Positions 23,366 to 24,352 of a stretch of DNA of 24,352 bases are shown here, in pieces. Location: positions 1-24,352 of the forward strand of contig JBAZSL010000020.1 in the NCBI GenBank assembly GCA_041662445.1. Reading direction: 5' to 3'. Under the pieces are notes generated by a model. That model ran no database searches. It was not told the DNA's origin and worked only from the letters and a program-made list of their open reading frames with translations. Every line of letters begins with the position of its first letter. Within the stretch, counting starts at the first letter, position 1. This DNA comes from UASB124 sp041662445. Lineage in GTDB: Bacteria; Babelota; Babeliae; Babelales; RVW-14. The position numbers were made by a program, and so were the translations under genes.

Positions 23366-23773
23366 ATGAATATTTTTACCCGTTCGCTGTTGGTTGTGGC
23401 CGTGCTGGCCGGTGGGTTGGTGGTGAGTGATGTTTATGCTATGACACGATCTTGGACCCCTTCTCCTGCGACACAGCCAAATATACAACTTTTCCAAGCT
23501 GTTACGCATGGTGACCCTACTGGTGCTAAGGATGCTCTTGTTCGAGGTGCAGATATCAACATGATTGATAATGACGGGTATACACTTTGGCACCGTGTAG
23601 CAGTGACGGGGAATGGGGCTATGATTAACTTTCTGTTTGAGAATGGTGCTGACCTTAGTAGCCTTTCAAATTCTAATAACCTTTACGGGCAAATTCCTTC
23701 CCAAATGGCTCAAGGTGAGGCAGTAAATGCAATAGCAGATCTTAGCGTTGCTGCTTCTGTCCCTGGGTTTTAA
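23366..23773 (+). CDS. Small exported ankyrin-like protein
   Basis: 135 residues from the ATG at 23366, chosen because AAGGAG lies 5 bases before it; a TTG six codons upstream is less likely. The signal peptide (MNIFTRSLLVVAVLAGGLVVSDVYA) probably ends at Ala25. Ankyrin-like units follow: LFQAVTHGDPTGAKDALVRG with GADINMIDNDGYTLWHRVAV, then a second unit with INFLFENGADLSSL. The second unit is degenerate, and His replaces the usual Leu-His order of the TPLH motif (TLWHRVA). It is paired with the preceding small ankyrin gene and closed by a terminator. Confidence 0.86.
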   Translation: MNIFTRSLLVVAVLAGGLVVSDVYAMTRSWTPSPATQPNIQLFQAVTHGDPTGAKDALVRGADINMIDNDGYTLWHRVAVTGNGAMINFLFENGADLSSLSNSNNLYGQIPSQMAQGEAVNAIADLSVAASVPGF

Positions 23774-23780
23774 TATTTAC

Positions 23781-23820
23781 AAAGTCCCCGGCGCAACTGA
23801 AGCATCGGGGCTTTCGGTTT
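23781..23820 (+). terminator. Terminator after the small ankyrin pair
   Basis: AAAGTCCCCG (23781-23790) pairs with CGGGGCTTT (23806-23814) with one bulged T. The 3' tail, CGGTTT, is only modestly T-rich. Confidence 0.7.
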
Positions 23821-23867
23821 GATACAAGAAAAAGTATTTTACGGCGGGCATCATTTGTTGCTGCTGT

Positions 23868-23913
23868 GGACAAAAACTAAAGGCTCAGGCGAGACGCGAA
23901 TCTCGCCGGAGCC
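23868..23913 (-). terminator. Terminator of the minus-strand peptidase fragment
   Basis: The stem GGCTC-A-GGCGAG (23882-23893) and CTCGCC-G-GAGCC (23102+800 to 23913, that is 23902-23913) has 11 paired bases and one mismatch. Read on the minus strand it is followed by TTTAGTTTTTG, and it begins 24 bases beyond the stop codon. Confidence 0.75.
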
Positions 23914-23936
23914 GTTCTATGATCTATGATGCTTAA

Positions 23937-24245
23937 TTAGCTGTGCTGCCACGTAACGGAAAAGTATCCGCCGCCGCTTATATTCGAAGTTACATCTTTT
24001 TTGGCACCCGTGGTGGTGATCATATCTATACCACCGCATGCCCATGCAGCATTATCTAAGTATCCGCTGACGCCATTGATTGTTGCTTTACAATTTGTTA
24101 AATGAGTTAGTTTGAAGTTTGCTAATGGTAAGATGCCATTCAAATAAGGCGCTTCAACAATCCATTCCGCTGATTTCCTTTGAGCTGTAGCCGAAGCCGT
24201 ATATTTTGTTGGGATAGTGGTAACAATTTTTTTGGTTACGTTATA
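23937..24245 (-). pseudogene. C-terminal fragment of a G1-family (eqolisin, glutamic) endopeptidase
   Basis: 103 codons read in one frame on the minus strand from after a TGA (24248-24246) to the TAA at 23939-23937. The motif AEWIVEAP, followed by LPLANF, a C, and the closing SVTW, is characteristic of the G1 peptidase C-terminal half. The glutamate-containing EWIVE segment belongs to its active-site region; the glutamine-bearing N-terminal half is absent. No ATG, GTG or well-placed ribosome binding site starts the frame before the motif. Family homology seems to begin directly after the TGA, which adjoins an insertion-sequence-like end. I read this as a gene broken by insertion, with its terminator intact. 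G1 peptidases are acid proteases, mostly fungal but also found in bacteria. Confidence 0.72.
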
Positions 24246-24248
24246 TCA

Positions 24249-24352
24249 ATAGTGTGGACACTTTTTAGACTTCCATAAAATTGATTGTTCCGTAATTCAC
24301 CACCTCCTTAAAAATGGCTGATGATTTTTTCAAGATTAGCCCTGGCGCTAAT
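24249..24352. mobile_element. Possible insertion-sequence end, cut by the window edge
   Basis: AGTGTGGACACTTTTTAGAC begins at 24251, where the peptidase frame is lost. Such GTGGACACTTTTTAGAC-like ends are common among IS3-related elements. On the minus strand two frames are open from the edge, one to TAA at 24310-24308 (ending KIISHF) and one to TAA at 24268-24266 (ending INFMEV), either of which could be a transposase C-terminus. No matching second end or target duplication can be seen because the window stops. Confidence 0.35.

Noticed and set aside
24314..24352. A plus-strand start (MADDFFKISPGAN) running off the right edge
   Set aside because: Only 13 codons are visible and no ribosome binding site precedes it; the upstream bases are the complement of one (CACCTCCTT).
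1..24352. CRISPR array, rRNA genes or prophage
   Set aside because: No regularly spaced repeats, no rRNA sequence and no phage structural or integrase genes were seen.

Overview
This looks like chromosomal DNA of a Gram-negative, host-associated bacterium. Evidence for an outer membrane is a partial beta-barrel protein, a TolQ-TolR-TolA-TolB cluster and several Sec-exported proteins. Evidence for a eukaryotic host is the right-hand third, where exported proteins carry ankyrin repeats, RING fingers and RanBP2/NZF-type zinc fingers. This mix fits an amoeba- or protist-associated lineage such as Candidatus Dependentiae (TM6). That placement is inference from gene content; no marker phylogeny was possible here.

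Layout. Bases 1-4656, minus strand: tRNA-Ala(GGC), a small membrane protein, a class I/II aminotransferase, murC, and a barrel-like envelope protein running off the left edge. Bases 4752-6257, plus strand: an HD-domain CCA tRNA nucleotidyltransferase, divergent from the tRNA, which lacks an encoded CCA. Bases 6170-8680, minus strand: two exported Pro/Ala-rich proteins, the second overlapping the 3' end of cca by 88 bp. Bases 8856-12395, plus strand: tolQ, tolR, a TolA/TonB-like gene and tolB; pal does not follow. Bases 12486-15591: ftsH, rpmB, rpsT and a VOC-fold protein, closed by a strong terminator. Bases 15938-19050: leuS and a transaldolase-like aldolase gene, closed by a second terminator.

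Bases 19200-23773 form an effector-like island. It holds (i) an ankyrin + RING + double NZF protein with a lipoprotein-like signal; (ii) a duplicated ankyrin-like module + RanBP2-type finger + RING-H2 + zinc ribbon gene, split by what looks like a 2-bp GC insertion at 21205-21208; and (iii) two small exported ankyrin proteins. The RING plus ubiquitin-binding-type fingers suggest manipulation of host ubiquitin. Bases 23937-24245, minus strand: the C-terminal part of a glutamic (G1/eqolisin) peptidase whose homology stops beside a sequence resembling an insertion-sequence end at the right edge.

The left two thirds are core functions (envelope, tRNA maturation, translation, proteolysis). The most unusual content is the island and the broken peptidase beside it.
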